Source of the DNA: JAGPHI01 sp036661035
GTDB taxonomy: Bacteria; Bacillota; Clostridia; Oscillospirales; Ruminococcaceae
Assembly (NCBI GenBank): GCA_036661035.1
Contig: JAVWZM010000022.1
Coordinates: 1 to 32,216 of the forward strand
DNA length: 32,216 nucleotides
Reading direction: 5' to 3'
The position numbers and the translations under genes are program-made. Position 1 is the first letter of the stretch, and every line of letters begins with the position of its first letter. Positions 1 through 7,351 of the stretch are shown here, in pieces. A model generated the notes under the pieces. It searched no databases. It saw only the letters and a program-made list of their open reading frames with translations, and was not told the origin of the DNA.

Positions 1-357
1 CAAAGCTACCATATTTGCGGCAAAATGTTTGGCATTACAGCAATTTTACTTTTGATTGTCTTACTAAAGCCACGTCTTTTCTGTATGCAACTTGACAAAA
101 TGTTGTGTACAAGGACAATAATAAGTCAAGTTGCTATATAATCACATATGCAATTATTGTATCACCGCACTAATAGCATTGCAAGCATTAAAGCAAAGCT
201 TGCGCAAATTAAATATTCGTGCCTAAATTTGCGAAAAAGAGCAAGTGAATTTGTGAATTTTGCTGTTTTGTGTTAAGATAAATAAAGATATGTCGAAAAT
301 ATTATTAGACAAATTGTTTCAATATATCCGAAGTCCTTTTGAATATGGAATTATACA
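1..357. other. Non-coding region upstream of the surface-protein gene
   Basis: No convincing gene is seen; the only open frame here, on the minus strand, is short and family-less. The stretch is AT-rich. It holds promoter-like boxes near 92-142 and, further down, an 8-bp inverted repeat (CGCAAATT near 204 with AATTTGCG near 227) that could form a stem-loop in the leader of the surface-protein mRNA. Nothing here identifies the gene upstream of the window. Confidence 0.6.
92..142 (+). promoter_or_regulatory. Possible sigma-A promoter(s) for the surface protein-sortase pair
   Basis: A perfect -35 box TTGACA lies at 92-97. A possible -10, AATAAT, is at 117-122 (19-base spacer) and GACAAT is at 114-119 (16-base spacer). 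A separate perfect TATAAT stands at 137-142, overlapping TGC-TATATA, which resembles an extended -10, but it has no good -35. Any of these would leave an untranslated leader of over 200 bases. The boxes are seen; promoter activity is inferred. Confidence 0.35.
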
Positions 358-3300
358 ATGGATGGTATAAAAATGAATGATAAAAAACGCTTAAAACAAA
401 TATTATCGGGCTGTATGGCATGCGTGATGTGCGCACTGTCTGTATATACTCCTGCGCTGCATGCCGCGGCGGCAGACGAAAAATATTATATAAAGTTTTT
501 AGATGACCAAACAATGGAGCTTAGCCAAACAAGGCGCATTGTAGAGGGCACTAATATCCGCGCGGAGAAAAAGCTGCCTGCAAACTTTATCATAAGCACC
601 GAAAAACCGTTTATGGTTACAAGCGGCGGTGTGGAGGATCTTACTAGCCTTACCATTACAGGCGAAAAAAGCTATATTGTACAGGCAAATGCAAATAGCG
701 CAGGCGTAGGCACAGACGCTAAAACCTATGTTTTAAAGCCGCAGTACACCTCTTTTGTTACTACAGGCGCAGGCCTTATGAGCCTTGGCGAGAAAAACAT
801 TGCCTTTGACGTTGCCATGAAACAGCCGTCGGAGCTTGCCATTACCATTCCAAGCTCCATTAGCTTTACATCTACGGAAAAGCAAAGCGACACAGGTGCA
901 ATTTATTTTTCAAAGGCAAATACCGCCACAGGCGACTTTTTGCAGTATAAAGGCGCAACAGTCGCCGGAGGCGAATTTGCTAAAGACGAGGGCGGAATGA
1001 AATATCTGCCCATAACCATAGAGCCTGTAACAGGCGAAAGAATAATATTAAAGGCATATATCAATAGCTCCGCCACGGTAGAAAAAGACACCGTGTTTAA
1101 AATTACATTTAACCCACAAACTATCAACGAGCTTGCCCTTACGGTAATCACGCCCCTTAAAGCCGTAAACGAGCTTGTAAACGATGTGGTAAACTACCCT
1201 GTTTTTGAAGGGCAAGACGGCAAAAAAGAGCCATATGTTCAGCTTGCTGAGGGCGACAGCCTAAGCAGCATCAGAACGCCGTCCTTCGGCGTGGTTTCTA
1301 CAGTGCATCAAGACAATGTAGACATAAAGCTTACATGGGCATGGGAAGCCGCAGACGGCAAATATCAGGAATACGTTAAGGTGAAAACCCTAAACGGCAA
1401 AACCAGCTTTGTTGTATCGCCTATTCCCGAGGAGGATATGGCAGGCAATTTAACCGTAAAGGCAGAATATAAAGACGCAAAGGGCAATGTAACCGAAAGC
1501 ACGGGCTTTGGTAAAATACCTGTGCTGATATACGGCACGGGTATTTCCGCACGGTTTACCACAAACCTAAAATGGACAGGTGATCCGGGCAAGACTCCGC
1601 CCGAAAAAGTGGAAGCAATAACCGAAATACCGAAAAAGATGGACGTGTACAACGGTGCCGCCGAGAAATATCCCGAAAAGCCCGTAGGCCCATACAAATT
1701 TTCCGCGGCACTTACCTTTGGCAGTGGGCGCGGTACTGCGTCTAAAGTAATCATGCGCACCACAGGCGGCCAAGGCGAGGACATAGAGGTAAGGCTGGAC
1801 GGCAGCGAGCGCGTAACGCCACTTGGCACGGAGATACTGAATAAGGGTACCGATACTAACGTGGAGATTACGGCGAAAAAATCGGGACAAATACATTTTA
1901 TAGTAGAGTTTTACGACGATTTAGGCGCATTGATGACGCGTAAGGGCGTGGATAAAATAATCGAAATCCGCGACTCAAGCCCAAACACAGACGCAAGCTT
2001 GGACAAAATGGATATAGAGCTGATAGCCAATAATACGCAAGACCAAGGCTTGCTTGACGAAATGTATCCAAACAGCTTATTTAAGTATAGCTTTGCACCG
2101 CTTACGAATAAATATGATATAACTGTGCCAAACAAGGCGACTAAAATTAAAATAAAGCCGCGTGTTGCGGCGTCTGACGCTATAAAAATCATAGATATAG
2201 AGCATGATGACGGCACCTTGGAAACAGTGCAAAGCGGAGCCGCCAAGGAAATAGTTTTGCCTACAGACGCACTGGTTAAAAAAACATTTACCCTTATGGT
2301 TACTGCCGAATCCGGCCTTGTAAATAAATATATATACAGCGTTACGCGAGATGCAAAATCTACAGACAGCAGCCTTAAGCTGTTGCAAGCCTATGATACA
2401 AAGCCTGCAAAGCCCGAGGACTTAATAAAAGGCTTTTCTGCCGCAACAAAGGAATATGATATAACTGTACCTTATAGCGTGGAGGAAGTAGAGCTGGCGG
2501 TAGCGGCGCAAAACCCATGGGCGCAGGACATAGCCTTTAACCCGCTGCCTGTAAAATCCGGATTTTGGATATTTGCAAAAAAAGAGCAACGCTTTAAGCT
2601 GGAGTGTCAATACGATCCGATTACGGGCGATGTGATAAAGAATGTAAATACAATCATCATTACAGTTACTGCGGAGGACGGCAGCAAAACAGAATATACG
2701 GTAAACATTACACGAAACACGCCAAGTACCAGTAATAAGCTTAAATCCATAGTGATAAAGGATAAAAAGACCAATCAAACAATTCCCTTTGACGCAAATT
2801 TATCCTTTACTCCCGATAATAAGGATTATTATATTACCACTATACCCTATTCGGCAAAGGAATTAACCATAGAGGCGCAGCAAGAGGATAATGCCGCGGT
2901 GCAAAAGATTTCGCTTATAGCACCGTCTGCTTATGGCTCAGGGCGCGTAGACCTTGTGCCAAGGCAAGGCAAGCCTGTGCTGTTTAATAGCGTGGACATT
3001 AGCCAAACAAAGCCTGCCACGCCTGCCAAAAACGAGGAATTTACATATACATTAAAAGCAACCGCCGAAAGCGGAGCGGAAACGGATCCTCCATACAGTA
3101 TCCATTTTAAGCGCATGCCTGCAAATGGCAATGCGTATCTTAGCTCTATCAATTTAAAAGACCAAGACGGAAAAGACGTTACCGAAAAGCTTTCCTTCAA
3201 CACCTTGCGCCGAGAATGTAGCATTACAGTGCCGTTTTTGGTGACGAGCCTTACAATTACGCCAAAGGCGGCGTCGGAGCTGTCTTTGGTAAATTGCGAC

Positions 3301-4716
3301 GGCAACGACCTTTCTGTAAACAGACCGTCTGTATCGGTGGATTTGTCCAAGGGGCGCGGCGCATTTGTGGCTATAGATATACCTATAATAGTTACTGCCG
3401 AGGACGAGAGCAAATTTACATACATGCTACACATAGAGCGCGAGGCTCCAAACGCAAACGCCCTTTTGAAGGATTTAACCCTTTCGGATAAGCTATTGCT
3501 TACGCCGAAAATATTCGACCACAACAGGCGCGACTATTCTGTGATAATACCACTTGGCACAAAGGGCTTTACCGTTACACCTACGGCAGAGGCAGAAACC
3601 TCTACCATAACCGTAAATGGCAAAAAGGTGCAAAGCGGCACTGCCAGTGAGAAAATTGTGCCACTGGACGCCGTAACCACCGTGGTAATAGAGGTAACGG
3701 CGCAAAGCGGAACGGTGAAAGAAAAATACACCATAGCCGTGCAGGACGAAAACCGCATTGAAAAAAGCGACGACGCTAACCTATTAGGCGTAAAGCTGTA
3801 TGACGGCGCACTGTCGCCGCGTTTCAACACAGGGATAACCAAATATGAAATAGGCCTAAAGCCAAATGCGCGCAGCCTAGACATTACACCAAGATTGTCG
3901 GATCCGAACGCCACAATCAAAGTGCTTGAGGGCGAAAGAGTGCTTGAAAGCTTTGACGGCAAGTATTTTACAGACATATCAAACGACGAAACAACCTTTA
4001 GCATAGAGGTTACCTCCTCGGACAAAGAGCATACTAAAAAATACACCTTTACAGCTTATCGCAACAACGAGGAAAAAGAATACGACTTTAAGCCCATAGC
4101 CGCAGACGCAATAGATTTTACGGCGGAAAGCCCTATTCGAGTGGATATCAGCAAATATGCCGTGGTGATGGCAGAGGTGTTTAACAAGCTTAAAACCGAA
4201 TATCCCGACAAAAGCATTATCTTCGAGGGCAATGGCTACAGCCTTGAGGTTGCAGGCAAGGACATTAAAACCCTTGTGCCAAATAACGATAGATACGATT
4301 TCTCCATGCGTTTCGACGGGCCGAATAATCAGCGCGTAAAAGACTTGATAATCGCCTTGGATGGGCGCAATGCCAATGCGTCGCCTGTGATAATACATTT
4401 TGGACATCACGGTGCGTTGCCGGCGCCTATGCTCTTTAGAGTAAGCCTTGGCGGATTTTATAAGAACCTGCGCATGTACTGGAACTATTTTAACGAGCCT
4501 TTCAATAGCATGGATTATTATGGCTATTTAAGCACAAACGCACAAGGCACATGCACAGTACCCGTCACGCATATGAGCGATTACGCCATTACGCCCACCA
4601 TGGTGTTTGGCAGCGAAAATAAAGTGGGCGCTCTTGGCACGGATAAAGAAAACTTAGGCGGAGCTACTACCTCAGGCAAGCGCAACCCGCAAACCTCGGT
4701 AAAGGGAAAGGAATAG
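358..4716 (+). CDS. Secreted surface protein with cadherin-like beta-sandwich repeats and a C-terminal NPQTS motif
   Basis: This is a large exported protein of 1452 residues. Residues 1-38 form a signal peptide: a Lys/Arg-rich start, a hydrophobic core, then ALHA-AAADEK. From about 544 to 1238 there are six diverged repeats of the cadherin-like beta-sandwich type (PF12733-like), starting near 544, 668, 790, 925, 1034 and 1140. Each contains a KYDITVP- or DYSVIIP-like strand and a VTAE(D/S)G-like strand. Residues 1240-1405 form a separate C-terminal domain. The protein ends NPQTSVKGKE; NPQTS resembles a class B sortase motif, but the usual hydrophobic segment and basic tail are missing. A second possible start is the ATG at 373, preceded by a weak GGATGG; neither start has a strong ribosome site. 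The sortase gene follows after six bases in the same frame. The likely role is a cell-wall or secreted adhesin/scaffold; the ligand cannot be read from the sequence. Confidence 0.85.
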   Translation: MDGIKMNDKKRLKQILSGCMACVMCALSVYTPALHAAAADEKYYIKFLDDQTMELSQTRRIVEGTNIRAEKKLPANFIISTEKPFMVTSGGVEDLTSLTITGEKSYIVQANANSAGVGTDAKTYVLKPQYTSFVTTGAGLMSLGEKNIAFDVAMKQPSELAITIPSSISFTSTEKQSDTGAIYFSKANTATGDFLQYKGATVAGGEFAKDEGGMKYLPITIEPVTGERIILKAYINSSATVEKDTVFKITFNPQTINELALTVITPLKAVNELVNDVVNYPVFEGQDGKKEPYVQLAEGDSLSSIRTPSFGVVSTVHQDNVDIKLTWAWEAADGKYQEYVKVKTLNGKTSFVVSPIPEEDMAGNLTVKAEYKDAKGNVTESTGFGKIPVLIYGTGISARFTTNLKWTGDPGKTPPEKVEAITEIPKKMDVYNGAAEKYPEKPVGPYKFSAALTFGSGRGTASKVIMRTTGGQGEDIEVRLDGSERVTPLGTEILNKGTDTNVEITAKKSGQIHFIVEFYDDLGALMTRKGVDKIIEIRDSSPNTDASLDKMDIELIANNTQDQGLLDEMYPNSLFKYSFAPLTNKYDITVPNKATKIKIKPRVAASDAIKIIDIEHDDGTLETVQSGAAKEIVLPTDALVKKTFTLMVTAESGLVNKYIYSVTRDAKSTDSSLKLLQAYDTKPAKPEDLIKGFSAATKEYDITVPYSVEEVELAVAAQNPWAQDIAFNPLPVKSGFWIFAKKEQRFKLECQYDPITGDVIKNVNTIIITVTAEDGSKTEYTVNITRNTPSTSNKLKSIVIKDKKTNQTIPFDANLSFTPDNKDYYITTIPYSAKELTIEAQQEDNAAVQKISLIAPSAYGSGRVDLVPRQGKPVLFNSVDISQTKPATPAKNEEFTYTLKATAESGAETDPPYSIHFKRMPANGNAYLSSINLKDQDGKDVTEKLSFNTLRRECSITVPFLVTSLTITPKAASELSLVNCDGNDLSVNRPSVSVDLSKGRGAFVAIDIPIIVTAEDESKFTYMLHIEREAPNANALLKDLTLSDKLLLTPKIFDHNRRDYSVIIPLGTKGFTVTPTAEAETSTITVNGKKVQSGTASEKIVPLDAVTTVVIEVTAQSGTVKEKYTIAVQDENRIEKSDDANLLGVKLYDGALSPRFNTGITKYEIGLKPNARSLDITPRLSDPNATIKVLEGERVLESFDGKYFTDISNDETTFSIEVTSSDKEHTKKYTFTAYRNNEEKEYDFKPIAADAIDFTAESPIRVDISKYAVVMAEVFNKLKTEYPDKSIIFEGNGYSLEVAGKDIKTLVPNNDRYDFSMRFDGPNNQRVKDLIIALDGRNANASPVIIHFGHHGALPAPMLFRVSLGGFYKNLRMYWNYFNEPFNSMDYYGYLSTNAQGTCTVPVTHMSDYAITPTMVFGSENKVGALGTDKENLGGATTSGKRNPQTSVKGKE

Positions 4717-4722
4717 CCTGTA

Positions 4723-5511
4723 ATGAAAATATTAGGTTCTATAATAGCGCTGCTGCTTGTGGCGGTGATAGGCATAGCAGGCGTAACACTGTATAAAAGC
4801 ACGGTGGCACCACCACCCCCATCGTCATCTGCACCGGCACCGTCTATGGCTAAGGTGGAGCCCAAAAAGCCACAAACGCCCTTTGAAGTGCCTGAGGCTC
4901 TCGCAAAAGCCATAGAGCGCAACAAAGACACGGTGGCGTGGCTGGAGGTAGGCGGCACAGATATAAACAATAGCGTATTGCAAGCAAAGGACAACGATTT
5001 TTATTTGCGGCGCAACGAGGCAAAAGAGGACGAAATATACGGTTGCTATTTTGCCGATTACGAATGTGCTATAGGCGCGCGTGATGTGCTGAAACCCAAT
5101 ACGGTAATATACGGACATTCTTCCCCCGGCGATGATCCAAACGGCAAAAGGTTTTCGCAGCTATTTCGATATTTAGACGCTGAGGTGGCGAAGGCGAACC
5201 CATATATACGCCTTTGCACTCAAGACGAACGGCTGGTTTTCGAGATTTTCGCAATTTTCTATACGGATATTAACTTCGATTATATAAAGGTTAATATAGA
5301 AGACGAGGAAATGCAGCAAATTGCCGCCAAGGCAAAGGAGTTGTCTATTTATGATTATGGCAAATCGCCTGCGGCAGGGGATAAATTTATCACACTTTCA
5401 ACCTGTACTGAAAAATTTGGCACAGACGGCACACATCGGTTTGTAATTATGGGCAGGCTCTTGCCAAAAGATGCCGAGCTTTTGCCAAATGTGGAAATTG
5501 CGGTAAAATAA
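4723..5511 (+). CDS. srtB: Class B sortase
   Basis: This is a membrane-anchored transpeptidase of 262 residues that cleaves a sorting motif in a surface protein and joins the protein to the cell wall. Residues 4-24 form an N-terminal membrane helix. A Pro/Ser-rich linker (about 30-45) leads to the sortase domain. The catalytic residues are visible: His132 in VIYGHSS, Cys228 in TLSTC and Arg239 in THRFVIMGR. Their numbering is close to that of Staphylococcus aureus SrtB (His130, Cys223, Arg233). The start ATG has AAAGGA about 10 bases upstream, inside the last codons of the preceding gene, so translation of the pair is probably coupled. The neighbour ending in NPQTS is the obvious candidate substrate. 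Class B assignment is confident; the exact substrate is inferred. Confidence 0.93.
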   Translation: MKILGSIIALLLVAVIGIAGVTLYKSTVAPPPPSSSAPAPSMAKVEPKKPQTPFEVPEALAKAIERNKDTVAWLEVGGTDINNSVLQAKDNDFYLRRNEAKEDEIYGCYFADYECAIGARDVLKPNTVIYGHSSPGDDPNGKRFSQLFRYLDAEVAKANPYIRLCTQDERLVFEIFAIFYTDINFDYIKVNIEDEEMQQIAAKAKELSIYDYGKSPAAGDKFITLSTCTEKFGTDGTHRFVIMGRLLPKDAELLPNVEIAVK

Positions 5512-5517
5512 AAGATA

Positions 5518-5546
5518 TTGCATTTAATTGTGAACTGTTGTAATAT
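5518..5546 (+). promoter_or_regulatory. Possible promoter for flgBC
   Basis: TTGCAT (5518-5523) and TAATAT (5541-5546) are 17 bases apart, an ideal spacer, though each box matches the sigma-A consensus only partly. The site begins just after the sortase stop codon and lies upstream of the repeat array, so a transcript from it would carry the repeats as a leader of flgB. Activity is inferred. Confidence 0.3.
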
Positions 5547-5549
5547 TAA

Positions 5550-5644
5550 TGAAACAAGGCTAAAGCCTTATTCCATTAAAAGCTTATCCTACGTGCGTGC
5601 TATCGCACATGCACAATTAAAACTGTTTTGCGAAACAGTTTTAA
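5550..5644 (+). repeat. Three-hairpin intergenic repeat, copy A
   Basis: A 95-base unit directly followed by a near-identical copy. Its parts in order are a small hairpin AAGGCTAAAGCCTT, a linker ending CTTATCCTA, a GTGCGTGCTATCGCACATGC hairpin, and a 12-bp A/T-rich hairpin (5617-5644) with a TGCG loop. The third hairpin is longer here than in copy B (four extra bases at its tip). The same plan recurs at 5645, 6683 and 25135. Confidence 0.85.
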
Positions 5645-5735
5645 TGAAACAAGGCTAAAGCCTTATTCCATTAAAAACTTATCCTACGTGCGTGCTATCG
5701 CACATGCACAATTAAAACTGTCGAAACAGTTTTAA
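5645..5735 (+). repeat. Three-hairpin intergenic repeat, copy B
   Basis: A 91-base direct repeat of the preceding unit, almost identical apart from a four-base deletion at the tip of the last hairpin and one substitution in the linker. It is followed at about 5736-5757 by a decayed start of a third unit (CAAGGATAAAGCTATT against CAAGGCTAAAGCCTTATT). The tandem arrangement shows local duplication. Confidence 0.85.
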
Positions 5736-5808
5736 CAAAACAAGGATAAAGCTATTTTTGCAAGCCACAAAGATTGAAACACACACGCAAATGCAAAGGA
5801 GGCAGTTT

Positions 5809-6168
5809 ATGATTTCAAGAAACGTTGCACAGGGTGCCATGGAAAGCAGCATGGACGCCTTATGGATGAAATTGCAGGTGCATTTAGACAATATTGCAAA
5901 CTACGAAACACCGGGCTATAAGGCTAAAACTGTTAATTTCAGCGAGGTTTTAGACAGCGCAACAAAAAAAGACGACGATACTTCACATTTGCGCCTTAAT
6001 GTGGTGGAAGATGCCACCACAAGCACACGCCTTGACGGCAACAACGTAGACATGGAAAAGGAACAGCTTGAAATGTGGAAAACTCAGGCGCAGTACGCGG
6101 CTGTAGCACAAAAAATATCAGGCTCGTACAATAATCTGCGCACTATCCTTAACCAAGTAGGCAGATAA
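5809..6168 (+). CDS. flgB: Flagellar basal-body rod protein FlgB
   Basis: A proximal rod subunit of 119 residues. It is exported by the flagellar type III apparatus and joins the MS ring to the rest of the rod. The N-terminal rod motif (LDNIANYETPGYKAKTVNF) and the C-terminal helix ending in NLRTILNQVGR are typical. The frame extends upstream to a TTG at 5758, but the ATG at 5809 is chosen because AAAGGAGG (5795-5802) sits six bases before it and the family begins at this point. The extra upstream residues would be translated from the decayed repeat. flgC follows after 13 bases. Confidence 0.95.
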   Translation: MISRNVAQGAMESSMDALWMKLQVHLDNIANYETPGYKAKTVNFSEVLDSATKKDDDTSHLRLNVVEDATTSTRLDGNNVDMEKEQLEMWKTQAQYAAVAQKISGSYNNLRTILNQVGR

Positions 6169-6181
6169 GGGGGAATAGGCC

Positions 6182-6619
6182 ATGGCTTTTTTAAATTCGC
6201 TTAATATAGTAGGCTCTGCGCTTACGGCAGAGCGGTTTCGCATGGATATTATCGCGCAAAACCTTGCTAATATCGAAACCACAATGACGCCTGAGGGCAC
6301 ACCCTATAGGCGCAAGCAGGTTGTGTTTGAGGAGCGCAAGATGAACTTTGGCACGGCTCTTGCAAATGAGCGCATGAAGCTTGAGGGTGGCGGCGGCGTG
6401 CAGGTAAAGGAAATAAAAGAGAGCCAAGAGGACTTTATACCTGTATATAATCCCACACACCCCCATGCCGATGAAAACGGATATGTAATGATGCCAAATG
6501 TGGACCGCACAGAAGAAACCGTGGATTTGATGGCGGCGTCCACATCTTATAATGCAAATATCACAGCATTGAATGTCATGAAAAGCATGACCATGAAAGC
6601 ACTGGAAATAGGCAAATAA
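6182..6619 (+). CDS. flgC: Flagellar basal-body rod protein FlgC
   Basis: A rod subunit of 145 residues that acts next to FlgB. The N-terminal signature is visible (RMDIIAQNLANIETT, then TPYRRKQVVFEE), as is the C-terminal rod helix (VDLMAASTSYNANITALNVMKSM). The start ATG follows AGGGGGAATAGGCC, a good ribosome site. The gene is the last of a short flgBC unit: a strong terminator begins three bases after its stop codon. Confidence 0.96.
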   Translation: MAFLNSLNIVGSALTAERFRMDIIAQNLANIETTMTPEGTPYRRKQVVFEERKMNFGTALANERMKLEGGGGVQVKEIKESQEDFIPVYNPTHPHADENGYVMMPNVDRTEETVDLMAASTSYNANITALNVMKSMTMKALEIGK

Positions 6620-6621
6620 TA

Positions 6622-6661
6622 AAAAGGGCGCAGGAGCTGTTATTTCTGCGCCCTTTTGTTT
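6622..6661 (+). terminator. Rho-independent terminator after flgC
   Basis: A perfect 12-bp stem pairs AAAAGGGCGCAG (6622-6633) with CTGCGCCCTTTT (6646-6657) around a 12-base loop, followed by GTTTT. Both stem sides are rich in G/C at the base of the loop and end in A/T runs, as intrinsic terminators do. It should separate flgBC from fliE and the downstream genes. Confidence 0.88.
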
Positions 6662-6682
6662 TATCTAAATTTTGTATCTAGA

Positions 6683-6776
6683 TTAATAAACAAGTCTGCG
6701 GACTTGTTTATTAAAAAATTATTCTATGTGCGTGCTATCGCACATGCACAATTAAAACTGTCGCGACAGTTTTAAT
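6683..6776 (+). repeat. Three-hairpin intergenic repeat, copy D
   Basis: The first hairpin is a perfect 14-bp stem (6683-6696 with 6701-6714) with a TGCG loop and a sequence different from copies A and B, so the base pairing is kept while the sequence varies. The middle hairpin (GTGCGTGCTATCGCACATGC at 6728-6747) is identical. The last part is a perfect palindrome of 24 bases (6752-6775). It lies between the flgC terminator and the fliE promoter. Confidence 0.8.
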
Positions 6777-6792
6777 AATTTACAAACTGTAA

Positions 6793-6821
6793 TTGACTTT
6801 TTTAGACAAAACATATATACT
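6793..6821 (+). promoter_or_regulatory. Sigma-A-type promoter for fliE and downstream genes
   Basis: TTGACT (6793-6798) and TATACT (6816-6821) are separated by exactly 17 bases, five of six matches in each box to the vegetative consensus. It follows the flgC terminator and leaves a leader of about 130 bases before fliE, making it the best candidate for the main promoter of the fliE-flgE segment. The remaining part of the 6620-6955 gap (6822-6955) shows nothing else clear. Confidence 0.7.
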
Positions 6822-6955
6822 TATACTATATCTAAGTGTGGAATTGTGTACATTTTTGTCAATTAGTGATTAAGATGTACGCGGTACAAATACAGTGTCG
6901 GACAATATTCGACGCAACAATAATGCATATTACTTTTTGAAAAGAGGGGCTTTAT

Positions 6956-7279
6956 ATGAATATAGTACCACTTTCTTCCCTTCCACCGATAACACCGCTT
7001 TTTGATATCAATAAGGTAGACGGGCAAAACGTGCAATCTCAGCAAGCCACGTCGGGAGTGCCTGTTTTCGGCTCTATTTTAAAAGATGCCATAGCTAATC
7101 TTGAACAAACACAGGCTGTCGCGCAGCAGGACTCGTACGATTTGGCGCTTGGCAAAACAGACGATTTGCACACGGTACAGATAAACGCCATGAAGGCAAG
7201 CGCGGCAGTGGAACTTGCGGCAGGCATTACTTCCCGTGCGCTGGGTGCGTACAAAGAAATAATGCAAACGCAGCTATAA
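6956..7279 (+). CDS. fliE: Flagellar hook-basal body complex protein FliE
   Basis: A small adaptor protein of 107 residues that links the MS ring (FliF) to the rod. The family pattern is visible: a variable N-terminus, FGSILKDAIANLEQTQAVAQ, then DLALGKTDDLHTVQINAMKASAAVELA and a C-terminal helix ending AYKEIMQTQL. The ATG follows AAAAGAGGGGC. Starting a transcript with fliE, apart from flgBC, is the notable point of context. Confidence 0.95.
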   Translation: MNIVPLSSLPPITPLFDINKVDGQNVQSQQATSGVPVFGSILKDAIANLEQTQAVAQQDSYDLALGKTDDLHTVQINAMKASAAVELAAGITSRALGAYKEIMQTQL

Positions 7280-7351
7280 TACAATTTGTATAATCGCAGC
7301 CTTTGGCACAGCGATATATTTTAATTTATGAACTGAGGTAAAGTGTAAACT

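Noticed and set aside
2931..3524. Minus-strand frame of 197 residues inside the surface-protein gene
   Set aside because: It lies entirely opposite a long coherent coding frame with conserved repeats; no start context or family match.
4714..4716. UAG decoded as pyrrolysine
   Set aside because: UAG ends several clear genes here (fliG, fliH, fliI, the TIGR02530 gene, motB, fliY, cheD), so it acts as an ordinary stop; no downstream recoding element was recognised.
5550..5735. CRISPR array
   Set aside because: There are only two adjacent units with no spacers; the units are hairpin repeats joined head to tail.
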